NCBI RefSeq assembly: GCF_013141775.1 | Contig: NZ_WHOB01000016.1 | Coordinates: 310,001-374,000, forward strand | DNA length: 64,000 nt | Source: Paenibacillus phytohabitans | Lineage (GTDB): Bacteria; Bacillota; Bacilli; Paenibacillales; Paenibacillaceae | Reading direction: 5' to 3' | Part shown: one piece after another, positions 44,263 through 53,885 of the stretch | Layout: each line of letters starts with the position of its first letter | How positions within the stretch are numbered: position 1 is the stretch's first letter | Program-made: the position numbers and the translations under genes | Notes under the pieces: model-generated | Told to the model about the DNA's origin: nothing | The model's database searches: none | What the model saw: the letters and a program-made list of their open reading frames with translations, nothing else

Positions 44263-46974
44263 TTAGCGCTCTACCGTTTCCATAATGAACGCTTCGATAA
44301 TGTCGCCTTCAACGACATCATTATAGCGTTCCAAAGTTATGCCGCATTCATAACCCTGCGCCACTTCTTTGGCATCATCTTTGAAACGTTTCAAGGTGTC
44401 GATCTTGCCTGTGAAGACAACGATACCGCTGCGGATCAGGCGCATTTCAGCGTTGCGGGCAATTTTGCCGGAAGTAACCATACAACCTGCGATGGTACCC
44501 ACTTTGCTGATTTTGAACACATTGCGCACTTCAGCATGGCCGATAACATTCTCTTTGTAGATGGGATCAAGCATCCCCTTCATGGCACTTTCAATTTCTT
44601 CGATTACATTGTAGATGATGTTATGCAGACGCACATCCACTTTCTCCTGCTCTGCTGCAGCTTTCGTCTGGGTGTCCGGACGAACATTGAAGCCGATAAC
44701 AATAGCGTTGGATGCTGCTGCCAAAGTAATGTCGGATTCCGTAATCGCTCCGGCACCGCTGTGAAGGATCTTCACGCGAACACCTTCAACCTCGATCTTG
44801 GCCAGGGAGCCTTTCAGCGCCTCTACCGAACCTTGTACGTCACCCTTGATAATCACGTTGAGATCTTTGATCTCTCCGTCCTTGATGTGCTTGAACAGAT
44901 CATCCAATGTTACACGGGTGTTCGTGTTCAGCTCAGACTGGCGCTGCGTAGTCGAACGTCTGTCCGCAATCGCACGGGCCTTGCGCTCATCTTCAAAGGC
45001 CATAAACGGATCGCCCGCCTGCGGCACTTCAGTCAAACCGGTAATTTCCACTGGTGTGGAAGGTCCTGCTTCTTTGATCTTGCGTCCCTTGTCATTGACC
45101 ATGGCACGTACGCGTCCGAAGCAGTTACCTGCTACAAAGGCATCGCCGACTTTCAGCGTACCGTTCTGTACGAGAATACGGGCAACCGGTCCACGGTTTT
45201 TGTCAAGCTCAGCTTCAATAACAGTACCGCGTGCCCGTTTGTCCGGGTTCGCTTTGTACTCATTTACTTCAGCAACGAGCAGAATCATTTCCAGCAGCTC
45301 TTCCAGGTTGATGCGCTGTTTGGCCGACAGATTGACGAAGATTGTATCGCCGCCCCACTCTTCCGGAACCAGCTCATAGCTTGTAAGCTCCTGCTTCACT
45401 TTGTCAGGGTCCGCACCTGGCTTGTCGATCTTGTTAACTGCAACAATGATCGGAAGTCCGGCTGCCTTGGCATGGTTGATCGCTTCTACCGTCTGCGGCA
45501 TAACACCGTCATCGGCAGCTACAACGATAATCGTCATATCCGTAACCTGGGCACCACGGGCACGCATAGCGGTGAACGCTTCATGGCCCGGTGTATCAAG
45601 GAACGTGATTTTCTTGTGGTTGATTTCGACTTGGTACGCACCGATGTGCTGTGTAATTCCGCCTGCTTCTCCGCCAGTTACGTTCGTGGAACGGATGGCA
45701 TCGAGCAAGGTTGTTTTACCATGGTCAACGTGACCCATGATTGTTACAACCGGTGGACGGGACTGCAGATCATCGTCGGAATCATTCTCTTCCACGGTTT
45801 CGAAGCTGTCTTCATCTACCGGGATCTTCACTTCTACTTCTACACCGAACTCGCCGGCCAGAAGCAGGATTGTGTCGATATCAAGCTCCTGATTGATCGT
45901 GGCCATAACGCCCATCGAGATCAGCTTCTTAATCACTTCCGAAGCATCCTTGTGAAGCAGCTTCGCGGTTTCACCAACCGTCATGCTGCCGCGGACAATA
46001 ATCTTCTTCGGTGTGTTGTCAATCTTCTCACGGTGTACCATCGGCTGGTTTCTGCCGCGGTTGTTCTTGCCGCCACGGCCGCGGAAGTTGCCGCCTTTGC
46101 CGTCATCAAAACGTTTCTGGCCGCTGTTATTGTTCGGTCTGCCGCCAGTAGCATTCTTCTTCGGACCTCTGTCACCGCCGCGGGAGAAATCTCCGCCTGC
46201 GTTGCCTTGACCCTGCGGGCGGTCGCCCGTGCGTGGTGCAGTACCTTGACCTTGTGGACGGTCACCTGTACGTGGTGCGCCGCCTTGACCTTGCGGACGG
46301 CTACCAGTGGTAGAACTGCCCTGCGGACGGCTGCCGCCGGTGGAGCTGCCTTGCGGGCGGCTGCCAGTGGTGGAGCTGCCTTGCGGACGGCTACCGCCGG
46401 TGGAGCTGCCTTGTGGACGGCTGCCAGTGGTGGAGCTGCCCTGCGGACGGCTGCCACCAGTGGAGCTGCCTTGCGGACGGCTGCCGCCGGTGGAGCTGCC
46501 TTGCGGGCGGCTGCCAGTGGTGGAGCTGCCTTGCGGGCGGCTGCCAGTGGTGGAGCTGCCTTGCGGGCGTGAATTTTGCGCTGTACCTGTTGTTTGTGTT
46601 CTGCGGGAATCTTGTCCGCTTTGGGGCCTTGGGGACGTCGTCGATTGGTTGTTGTTTTGGTTACTGTTCATACCTACCTGCTTTTCCGGTTGATTTTTGT
46701 TGGCATTCTGAGCACTTTGGGGTTCGGCTGTTACCGCGCCGGTGGTTACCGGACGGCTGCTGGTGCCGGTGTCCCGCTTGGCTGCAGCGTTTGACTTGAT
46801 GTCCTTGAAGAATTGTTCAACTTTGTTCACGGAGCCATTCTCCATGACACTCATATGATTATTCACAGGGACATTCAAACGCTTCAGAATTGTAATGATT
46901 TCTTTACTGCTCATGTTCAGAGACTTCGCGTATTCATACACGCGCAGTTTATCCTTATTGTCTTCTTTAGTCAA
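44263..46974 (-). CDS. infB: Translation initiation factor IF-2
   Basis: 903 residues. The N-terminal helix-rich domain [18 protein letters not shown] is followed by a low-complexity, repeat-rich linker (about residues 60-320), a second IF2-N domain, and the GTPase core. The G motifs are [19 protein letters not shown] and NKIDKPGAD; the C-terminal domains bind fMet-tRNA. TTG at 46974 is 8 nt after GGAGG and overlaps the ylxQ tail. The linker carries nine copies of a ten-residue unit, GSST(T/G)GSRPQ, and then GQG-PRTGDRP units. Confidence 0.97.
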   Translation of the reverse strand: MTKEDNKDKLRVYEYAKSLNMSSKEIITILKRLNVPVNNHMSVMENGSVNKVEQFFKDIKSNAAAKRDTGTSSRPVTTGAVTAEPQSAQNANKNQPEKQVGMNSNQNNNQSTTSPRPQSGQDSRRTQTTGTAQNSRPQGSSTTGSRPQGSSTTGSRPQGSSTGGSRPQGSSTGGSRPQGSSTTGSRPQGSSTGGSRPQGSSTTGSRPQGSSTGGSRPQGSSTTGSRPQGQGGAPRTGDRPQGQGTAPRTGDRPQGQGNAGGDFSRGGDRGPKKNATGGRPNNNSGQKRFDDGKGGNFRGRGGKNNRGRNQPMVHREKIDNTPKKIIVRGSMTVGETAKLLHKDASEVIKKLISMGVMATINQELDIDTILLLAGEFGVEVEVKIPVDEDSFETVEENDSDDDLQSRPPVVTIMGHVDHGKTTLLDAIRSTNVTGGEAGGITQHIGAYQVEINHKKITFLDTPGHEAFTAMRARGAQVTDMTIIVVAADDGVMPQTVEAINHAKAAGLPIIVAVNKIDKPGADPDKVKQELTSYELVPEEWGGDTIFVNLSAKQRINLEELLEMILLVAEVNEYKANPDKRARGTVIEAELDKNRGPVARILVQNGTLKVGDAFVAGNCFGRVRAMVNDKGRKIKEAGPSTPVEITGLTEVPQAGDPFMAFEDERKARAIADRRSTTQRQSELNTNTRVTLDDLFKHIKDGEIKDLNVIIKGDVQGSVEALKGSLAKIEVEGVRVKILHSGAGAITESDITLAAASNAIVIGFNVRPDTQTKAAAEQEKVDVRLHNIIYNVIEEIESAMKGMLDPIYKENVIGHAEVRNVFKISKVGTIAGCMVTSGKIARNAEMRLIRSGIVVFTGKIDTLKRFKDDAKEVAQGYECGITLERYNDVVEGDIIEAFIMETVER
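46291..46560 (-). repeat. Nine tandem 30-bp repeats inside infB
   Basis: Nine consecutive 30-bp units, starting at 46291 and every 30 nt to 46531, encode GSST(T/G)GSRPQ. Differences between units are mostly synonymous or T/G swaps. They lie in the disordered linker of IF-2. Confidence 0.97.
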
Positions 46975-47290
46975 TAACTCCACCTCCGACAGTATCTCCA
47001 AGCGTTCTGGAGATCATTTCCGCGAATCCTTTATCCGTAACGGCCAGCACTACGCGCTGGTCTTTACCAATACTTGCACCGAGTTCATCCCGGTGAAATG
47101 CGATTACTAGTGGAATATCGTAGGTCCCGCACTTATCGCGGAACTTCTTTTGGGTATTATCTGAAGCGTCACCTGCCAGGACGACCAGCCTCGCCTCTGA
47201 AGACCGCACTGCCTTAAGCACAGCCTCGTCGCCGGTGACAATCTTGCCTGCTCTCATCGCAAGCCCTAAATAAGAAAGAGTCTTACTCAT
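46967..47290 (-). CDS. ylxQ: L7Ae-type RNA-binding protein YlxQ
   Basis: 107 residues of the L7Ae/L30e kink-turn-binding family: [36 protein letters not shown] and [22 protein letters not shown] 47290 overlaps the end of ylxR, and its own end overlaps infB. It is part of the nusA-infB operon. Confidence 0.94.
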   Translation of the reverse strand: MSKTLSYLGLAMRAGKIVTGDEAVLKAVRSSEARLVVLAGDASDNTQKKFRDKCGTYDIPLVIAFHRDELGASIGKDQRVVLAVTDKGFAEMISRTLGDTVGGGVID

Positions 47291-47591
47291 TGTCCTCACT
47301 ATCCTTCGCTGCCAAAAATTGCTCCTCCACGGATGCAAAATCCCGGGCAAGCTGGGCATAGATTTCAGGACTCACTTGACATTTCAATGCTCGGTCAAGT
47401 GCTTTGGTCTTTTGTGCCAGCTTAAAGTATTCCAGTTTACCGCAGATATAAGCGCCACGGCCCGACTTCTTGCCCGTCAGGTCAATGAGCACCTCACCCT
47501 CAGGCGTTCTCACCACGCGAATCAGCTCTTTTTTGGGCATCATCTCTTGGCTGGCAACGCATTTGCGCAGCGGCACCTTTCTTTGCTTCAT
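47283..47591 (-). CDS. ylxR: YlxR family protein (DUF448)
   Basis: 102 residues. The family blocks are RKCVASQEMMPKKELIRVVR, DLTGKKSGRGAYIC and LDRALKCQVSPEIYAQL. The protein is a small nucleic-acid-binding factor; in B. subtilis it has been connected to control of rnpB and glucose-responsive genes. It lies between nusA and ylxQ. Confidence 0.95.
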   Translation of the reverse strand: MKQRKVPLRKCVASQEMMPKKELIRVVRTPEGEVLIDLTGKKSGRGAYICGKLEYFKLAQKTKALDRALKCQVSPEIYAQLARDFASVEEQFLAAKDSEDNE

Positions 47592-47621
47592 AGTAGCGCC
47601 TCCCGTCAGTCAGCAGATTCA

Positions 47622-48719
47622 TTAATCGATGGAGACGGAATCCTGATGCATTTCATCATTAGAAGTTCTGGGTCTGCCGTATTCCTGCTCTGCCTGAGTC
47701 TCACTCTTGATATCAATTTTCCAGCCGGTCAGCTTAGCAGCAAGACGGGCATTCTGCCCCTTGATGCCGATCGCCAGCGACAATTGATAATCAGGAACGA
47801 TGACACGCGCCATTTTCTCAGCTTCAAAGACCTGAACTTCAAGTACTTTGGACGGGCTGAGCGCATTGGCCACATACTCCTGCACAAGCTCGGAATACCG
47901 TACGATATCAATCTTCTCGCCGCGAAGTTCGGTTACGATGGTCTGAACACGTGTACCTCTTGGGCCTACGCAGGAACCAACGGGATCGACTTCGGGATTA
48001 CGCGAGAACACGGCGATTTTGGAACGGAAGCCGGCTTCGCGGGCAACGGAACGAATCTCAACTACTCCGTCAAAAATCTCAGGTACTTCCAGCTCGAACA
48101 GACGCTTCAGCAGACCCGGATGACTGCGGGACAGCATGATCTGCGGTCCTTTGGTCGTATTCTCCACCTTGGTGATATAAGCCTTGATACGCTCGCTCTG
48201 CTTGAACTTCTCGCCCGGCATAAGCTCGCCCAGCGGCAGAACCGCCTCGATTTTACCAAGATCCACATAAATGTTGCGCATATCCTGACGCTGGACAAGG
48301 CCGGTAACAATATCATCTTCCTTGTCAATAAAAGCGTTATAGATAAGTCCGCGTTCCGCTTCGCGGATACGCTGTGTAACAACCTGCTTGGCAGTCTGGG
48401 CAGCAATGCGCCCGAAATCACGCGGTGTAACCTCGAGTTCGGCAATATCCTCCAGCTGGAAATGCGGATTGATCTCCCGGGCTCCCGGCAGAGAAATCTC
48501 TGTCCGTGAGTCCAGAACCTCCTCCACAATCAGCTTGCGGGCAAAAACCTTGATTACGCCTGTGTTGCGGTTCATATCCACACGCACATTCTGCGCCGCA
48601 TTGAAATTGCGTTTATAGCTGGAGATCAGCGCAGCTTCGATGGCTTCAAACAGCACATCCTTGCTGATGCCTTTCTCCCTTTCCAGTTCATTCATAGCTT
48701 CGATAAACTCCATACTCAT
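47622..48719 (-). CDS. nusA: Transcription termination/antitermination protein NusA
   Basis: 365 residues. The N-terminal RNA-polymerase-binding domain (MSMEFIEAMNELEREKGISK) is followed by an S1 domain and two KH domains with DPVGSCVGPRGTRVQTIVTE and LSLAIGIKGQNARLAAKLTG. The short length, without the acidic repeats of proteobacterial NusA, is normal for Bacillota. A second ATG six nt downstream is an alternative start. Confidence 0.97.
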   Translation of the reverse strand: MSMEFIEAMNELEREKGISKDVLFEAIEAALISSYKRNFNAAQNVRVDMNRNTGVIKVFARKLIVEEVLDSRTEISLPGAREINPHFQLEDIAELEVTPRDFGRIAAQTAKQVVTQRIREAERGLIYNAFIDKEDDIVTGLVQRQDMRNIYVDLGKIEAVLPLGELMPGEKFKQSERIKAYITKVENTTKGPQIMLSRSHPGLLKRLFELEVPEIFDGVVEIRSVAREAGFRSKIAVFSRNPEVDPVGSCVGPRGTRVQTIVTELRGEKIDIVRYSELVQEYVANALSPSKVLEVQVFEAEKMARVIVPDYQLSLAIGIKGQNARLAAKLTGWKIDIKSETQAEQEYGRPRTSNDEMHQDSVSID

Positions 48720-48745
48720 GAAATTCCGGTCCCCCTTTCAAGACG

Positions 48746-49213
48746 TTAAAAAATAATGGCCAATCTCGCACTGGCGACCTTGGCGTACGGTACTAGATGT
48801 TCTTTTTTGCCCGCGGAGATGAGCAGTTCCTCGTTCTCGAACGAGAGCAAACGACCTTCGAATTCTTTGAGTCCTTGAATCGGCTCATACACCGTTACAT
48901 ATACATCCTTGCCAACCGCTTTGGCAACATCCGCAGCTTTCTTGAGCGGACGTTCAGCTCCGGGCGAGGAAACCTCAAGGAAATAAGCTTCGGGAAACGG
49001 ATCATTCTCATCCAGCTTCTGGCTGATATATTCGCTGATGGTGCCGCAGTCATCGATATCGATGCCGCCTTCTTTATCTACGAATACGCGCAGGAACCAA
49101 TTGGAGCCTTCTTTCACGTATTCAACGTCCACCAGTTCGAAACCATTGTCCTCGAGATAGGACCCAAGCAGCTGCTCTACCGTCTGTTTAATTTTGGATT
49201 TGGGTGTGCTCAA
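48746..49213 (-). CDS. rimP: Ribosome maturation factor RimP
   Basis: 155 residues. LGSYLEDNGFELVDVEYVKE, LRVFVDKEGGIDIDDC and FLEVSSPGAERPLKKAAD are RimP consensus. TTG at 49213 with GGAGG 10 nt upstream gives the normal N-terminus. It begins the rimP-nusA-ylxR-ylxQ-infB-rbfA operon. Confidence 0.96.
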   Translation of the reverse strand: MSTPKSKIKQTVEQLLGSYLEDNGFELVDVEYVKEGSNWFLRVFVDKEGGIDIDDCGTISEYISQKLDENDPFPEAYFLEVSSPGAERPLKKAADVAKAVGKDVYVTVYEPIQGLKEFEGRLLSFENEELLISAGKKEHLVPYAKVASARLAIIF

Positions 49214-49252
49214 AAGAAGATTACCTCCACGAACTTGTCTTTTGCTATATAC

Positions 49253-49284
49253 CAAAGATAAAGAGTGGGTTTCCCCACTCTTTA
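49253..49284 (-). terminator. Intrinsic terminator after polC
   Basis: AAAGAGTGGG-GAAA-CCCACTCTTT with a GAAA tetraloop, then ATCTTTGG on the minus strand. Confidence 0.88.
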
Positions 49285-49393
49285 CACAACGGACTTATCT
49301 CATTATTACCAAAAAAATTATACCATAGTGAGTCTGCACTGACAAGTACCAGCCCTTGACTCCCTTATTTCAAAGCATGATTTGCAGCGAAAT

Positions 49394-52300
49394 TTAGAAT
49401 AATGACAGCTGGTTGCTCTCCGGCAGACCGCGGAAGCAGCCCATTCCGTTCAGCAGCTCAATCACCGTTTTACTGGCTTTGGATTTCTGCTGGAAGTCCT
49501 CAATGGAGAGGAATTCGCCGGCATCCTTGGCTGCCGCAATATTGATCGCGGCATTGTCACCAATACCCGCAAGCGAAGAGAACGGCGGAATCAGGCTGGT
49601 GCCGTCAACCGTGAATTTGGTGGCATCGGAACGGTACAGATCGATATTTTTGAAGGTGAAGCCGCGGGCAGTCATCTCCAGTGCCATTTCCAGAACCGGA
49701 AGCATCGCTTTTTCCTTCGGCAGCGCCTGGAAGCCTTTTTGCTCGATCTCTACGATCTGGCGCCCAATAGCCTCATATCCCTTGCAGCAGAGATCAATAT
49801 CAAAATCAGCGGCACGGACAGAGAAGTAAGTCGCATAATATTCAATCGGATAATACAGCTTGAAGAAGGCGGTCCGCACTGCAGAGATGACATACGCTGC
49901 CGCATGCGCCTTCGGGAACATGTACTGGATTTTGAGACAGGAATCAATGTACCACTGCGGCACCTTGCATTTCTTCATCTCTTCGATCCACTCGGCAGGA
50001 AGCCCCTTCCCTTTACGCACACTTTCCGTAATTTTGAAGGCCAGGCTGGCATCCATATCGGCCTTATAAATCAGGTAGAGCATGATATCATCACGGCAGC
50101 CGATAACCGTCTTGATGTTGCAGGTATTGTTCTTGATGAGCTCCTGGGCATTCCCCAGCCACACGCCGGTCCCGTGGGACAAGCCTGAAATCTGCAGCAA
50201 GTCGGCAAAGCTGGAAGGCTTGGCTTCTACGAGCATCTGGCGGACAAACTTCGTCCCCATTTCCGGCACTCCGTAGGTGGCTACAGGGGTCCGGATCTGA
50301 TCCGGTCTTACCCCGAGCGCATCTGTGGAGTTGAACATGCTCATCACCTTCGGATCATTCATCGGAATGGTGGTCGGGTCCACGCCGGTCAGATCCTGCA
50401 GCATGCGCATCATGGTCGGATCATCATGGCCCAGAATATCGAGCTTCAGCAGGTTGGCATCGAAGGCATGATAGTCAAAATGGGTTGTTTTCCACTCTGC
50501 CGTAACATCATCCGCCGGGAACTGCACCGGGGTAATATCTTCAATCTCCATATAATCCGGCAAAACAACGATACCGCCGGGATGCTGCCCCGTACTGCGC
50601 TTCACACCCGTGCAGCCGGCCGCCAGACGGCCTATCTCGGCTCCGCGCCAGCGTTTCTGGTGATGCTCTTCATATTTCTTCGTGAACCCGAAGGCGGTCT
50701 TCTCAGCTACTGTACCGATGGTGCCTGCCCGGAATACATTGTCAGGTCCAAACATCGTTTTGGTAAAATTGTGGGCATTCGGCTGATACTCCCCGGAGAA
50801 GTTAAGGTCGATATCGGGAACCTTATCCCCCTTGAAGCCCAGGAACGTCTCAAACGGGATATCCTGGCCTTCCCCCTTCAGGTTACCGCCGCAGTCCGGA
50901 CAGGCCTTGTCCGGCAGGTCGAAACCGCTCGGCACGCTGCCGTCAAGGAACCATTCACTATGCCTGCACTCCGAATTCGTGCAGATATAGTGGGCCGGCA
51001 GCGGATTAACCTCAGAAATACCAAGGAAGGTTGCAACAACGGACGAGCCTACCGATCCACGGGAGCCGACGAGATATCCATCCTGATTCGACTTTTTAAC
51101 GAGCCGTTCCGAGATCAGATAGTTGGCAGAGAAGCCGTATTTGATAATCGGCGCGAGTTCCTTTTCCAGACGGGCTACTACAACCTCCGGCAATTCCTCA
51201 CCGTAAATTGATTTGGCTGTCTCATAGCAGGTATTGCGGATCTCATCATCCGCTCCATCAATAATCGGGGTGAACAGCTCGCTCGGGAACAGATCATATT
51301 CCTCAAAACGTTCGGCCAGCTCCACGGTATTGGTGACCACGACCTCCATCGCTTTTTCCGGGCCCAGGAACTCAAATTCCGTAAGCATTTCCTCGGTGGT
51401 CCTGAAATGGGCATCTGGTTTGCGCTGGTCCTTAAGCGGACTGAAGCCGGTAATCCCGTGAATGGTAATATCACGGAACAGCTTGTCACGCGGCTCCAGG
51501 TAATGCACGTTGCCGGTGGCAATGACCGGCTTGTTCATCTGGTCGCCGATTTCACATATCTTGCGCACAACACCGCGTAAATCCTCGGCGCTGGCCACGA
51601 AGCCTTTATCCACCAGATGCATGTACATGGTCAGCGGCTGAATCTCCAGAACATCATAGAACTGGGCGACCTCAATGGCCTCCTCCACCGTCTTGTTCAG
51701 CACCGCTTCAAAAAACTCGCCGCGCTCACAGCCGGAGATGACAATCAGCCCGTCCCGGTGTTCCTCAAGCTTCGATTTGGGGATACAGGGTACCCGTTTA
51801 TAATACTCCGTGTGCGACATGGAGATCAGCTTGTAGAGATTCTTTTTGCCGGTCGGATTCAGTGCATAAATGCCACAGTGAAACGGCCGTACATTCGAGA
51901 GGTCATTGCCTACATAATCATTCAGCCGTTCCAGCCGGGTTAACCCTTTCATCTTCTCCGCATCCGCGAGCAATCCATTGAGGATACCACCCAGGGCAAT
52001 CGTATCGTCCACCGCCCGGTGATGGCTCTCCAGCAGCACTTTGTACTTGTCAGCGAGTGTATTGAGCCGGTGGTTCTTCATGGTCGGGAAGAGCAAACGC
52101 GCAAGCTCCAGCGTATCCAGCGAAGGATTCGGCAGCGGCGGCTGGCCCAGCTTCTTCAGGGAAGCTTGAATGAACCCCATATCAAACCGTGCATTATGGG
52201 CTACCAGAATGCTGTCACCAACAAACTGGACAAACTCCTTAAGTACAGGTTCCAGATCAGGAGCGTCTTTGACCATTTCATCGGTAATGTTGGTCAGCTG

Positions 52301-53719
52301 CTGGATATGGTAGGGAATTTTTTCATGCGGATTAACGAAGGTTGTATAACGATCCAGCTCTTTGCCTTCGCACATTTTAATTGCTGCAAGCTCTGTAATA
52401 TTGTTGCGCGTGATCGACAGACCGGTGGTTTCGATGTCAAATACGACATAGGTTGCTGTTTTGAGCTCCAGGGGCTGTGCATTCTCCACGATGTTTACTG
52501 CATCATTTACAACGTTGGCTTCCACACCATAGAGCATTTTGAGCTTATGCTTATGTGCGGCATGGTTCGCATCCGGGAAGCTCTGGACATTACCGTGATC
52601 CGTAACAGCCAGTGCCGGGTGTCCCCATTTCGCAGCGGTTTTGACATAATCGGTGATGGTTGCCACTGCATCCATCGTACTCATTGTGGTATGCAGATGG
52701 AATTCCACCCGCTTCTGCTTGGCATTGTCCTTACGTGCAGGCGGTGCAGAGACTTCCGACAAATCCGACGGGATCATCACCAGTTCCGGAATTTGCATGA
52801 AGCGGTCATATTCAACTTTGCCGCGTGCCCGTACCCACTTACCGTTGGCCAGCTGCCCCATCACTTTCAGGTCTTCCTTGGTCTTCGCAAACATCTTCAT
52901 CTGCAGAGAGTCGGTGAAGTCGGTGATGCAGAAGGTATACAGTGTGTTGCCGTTACGCAGCTCTTTGGTGTCGAGTCCAAAAATCGTGCCTTGAATCGTA
53001 ATCTTCTTCTCTTCATCCTGGATGTCCAGAATCGATACGGCCTGTTCTTTGATCTCATATCCGATCTGAAGCTTAATTACCTCATTCGGATCACCGGGTT
53101 CCTCGGGCTCGTCCGGTTCACTGGCCATCATCATCATCTCAACCAGTTCACGCTGCTCCTGCTGGAGCTTCTGCTGGAATTCTTCGTAGGCATCCGCTTT
53201 GTTCTCATTCTCGGCAATCTGCAGCTTCACCTTAAGGGTAAGCCCGAAATATTTATCATAATATTTAATAATGGCTGCTTCGATGCCCTTTTTACGGGCC
53301 AGTTCAAGAGACATGGAATCGCTCAGGCTAAGCAAAAGCGTACCGTCCTGCAGATCCTGACTGGAGCGCGTCAGCCATCCGTTAACGGATGGGATCTCAC
53401 GCTGGACCCACTCGAGGAACATTCCCCAGTACTCCTGTACAATATCCGCTCTGTTGATTGTGTCATCATATAGGAACAAGAAGCTGACTTTGGCAATATG
53501 CTGCAGCTTCTCACGCATTCTAAGGACAAAGGTCCGGTAGGTCTGGGCCGGAACCAGGCTGTCTTTCGCAATTACAATATGCCAGTCACGGTTACCGCGG
53601 CTGATTTCCACACGCTCGATCTGCCCGTCCAAAAAGTAGGGATCAATGATGGCCGGCGGAATTTCCCCCTGCTTCATTAACAGCTCGAACCTTTTTCTTC
53701 TCTCCACGCTTAGCTCCAT
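49394..53719 (-). CDS. polC: DNA polymerase III PolC
   Basis: 1441 residues, the usual length for the Gram-positive replicative polymerase. In order: an N-terminal domain, an OB-fold (GTIFGLDTKELRNGNTLYTF), a split PHP domain (KRVEFHLHTTMSTMDAVATI and LAVTDHGNVQSFPDA), and an inserted 3'-5' exonuclease with VFDIETTGLSI, ILVAHNARFDMGF and SHHRAVDDT. The polymerase core follows with PDIDLNFSGEYQ and a four-cysteine zinc finger (CTNSECRH...CPDCGG). It synthesises the leading strand. RBS GGTGGGG is close to the ATG. It follows proS in reading direction. Confidence 0.98.
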   Translation of the reverse strand: MELSVERRKRFELLMKQGEIPPAIIDPYFLDGQIERVEISRGNRDWHIVIAKDSLVPAQTYRTFVLRMREKLQHIAKVSFLFLYDDTINRADIVQEYWGMFLEWVQREIPSVNGWLTRSSQDLQDGTLLLSLSDSMSLELARKKGIEAAIIKYYDKYFGLTLKVKLQIAENENKADAYEEFQQKLQQEQRELVEMMMMASEPDEPEEPGDPNEVIKLQIGYEIKEQAVSILDIQDEEKKITIQGTIFGLDTKELRNGNTLYTFCITDFTDSLQMKMFAKTKEDLKVMGQLANGKWVRARGKVEYDRFMQIPELVMIPSDLSEVSAPPARKDNAKQKRVEFHLHTTMSTMDAVATITDYVKTAAKWGHPALAVTDHGNVQSFPDANHAAHKHKLKMLYGVEANVVNDAVNIVENAQPLELKTATYVVFDIETTGLSITRNNITELAAIKMCEGKELDRYTTFVNPHEKIPYHIQQLTNITDEMVKDAPDLEPVLKEFVQFVGDSILVAHNARFDMGFIQASLKKLGQPPLPNPSLDTLELARLLFPTMKNHRLNTLADKYKVLLESHHRAVDDTIALGGILNGLLADAEKMKGLTRLERLNDYVGNDLSNVRPFHCGIYALNPTGKKNLYKLISMSHTEYYKRVPCIPKSKLEEHRDGLIVISGCERGEFFEAVLNKTVEEAIEVAQFYDVLEIQPLTMYMHLVDKGFVASAEDLRGVVRKICEIGDQMNKPVIATGNVHYLEPRDKLFRDITIHGITGFSPLKDQRKPDAHFRTTEEMLTEFEFLGPEKAMEVVVTNTVELAERFEEYDLFPSELFTPIIDGADDEIRNTCYETAKSIYGEELPEVVVARLEKELAPIIKYGFSANYLISERLVKKSNQDGYLVGSRGSVGSSVVATFLGISEVNPLPAHYICTNSECRHSEWFLDGSVPSGFDLPDKACPDCGGNLKGEGQDIPFETFLGFKGDKVPDIDLNFSGEYQPNAHNFTKTMFGPDNVFRAGTIGTVAEKTAFGFTKKYEEHHQKRWRGAEIGRLAAGCTGVKRSTGQHPGGIVVLPDYMEIEDITPVQFPADDVTAEWKTTHFDYHAFDANLLKLDILGHDDPTMMRMLQDLTGVDPTTIPMNDPKVMSMFNSTDALGVRPDQIRTPVATYGVPEMGTKFVRQMLVEAKPSSFADLLQISGLSHGTGVWLGNAQELIKNNTCNIKTVIGCRDDIMLYLIYKADMDASLAFKITESVRKGKGLPAEWIEEMKKCKVPQWYIDSCLKIQYMFPKAHAAAYVISAVRTAFFKLYYPIEYYATYFSVRAADFDIDLCCKGYEAIGRQIVEIEQKGFQALPKEKAMLPVLEMALEMTARGFTFKNIDLYRSDATKFTVDGTSLIPPFSSLAGIGDNAAINIAAAKDAGEFLSIEDFQQKSKASKTVIELLNGMGCFRGLPESNQLSLF

Positions 53720-53885
53720 GGTTTCCCCACCTAACTCGGCAATAATTAGCTATACCCATACCATAATTCTATTATAGTAAGAAAAGCTTCCGGTTCAAAA
53801 AGCATTGGGTAATTGCGGCCCGCCGACTCCTCTCGCCAGAAGCTAATATAAAGGATCAAATAAAAATTGAAGTTGCCGCTTCCGC

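Noticed and set aside
46291..46560. CRISPR-like regular 30-bp repeats
   Set aside because: The units are contiguous without spacers, stay in the infB frame and encode a ten-residue linker repeat.
44179..46572. A 797-codon open frame on the plus strand
   Set aside because: It is exactly antisense to infB, and its repeats are the mirror of the infB linker repeats. No ribosome site or family match.
52019..53473. A 484-codon open frame on the plus strand
   Set aside because: Antisense shadow of polC with no protein-like motifs.
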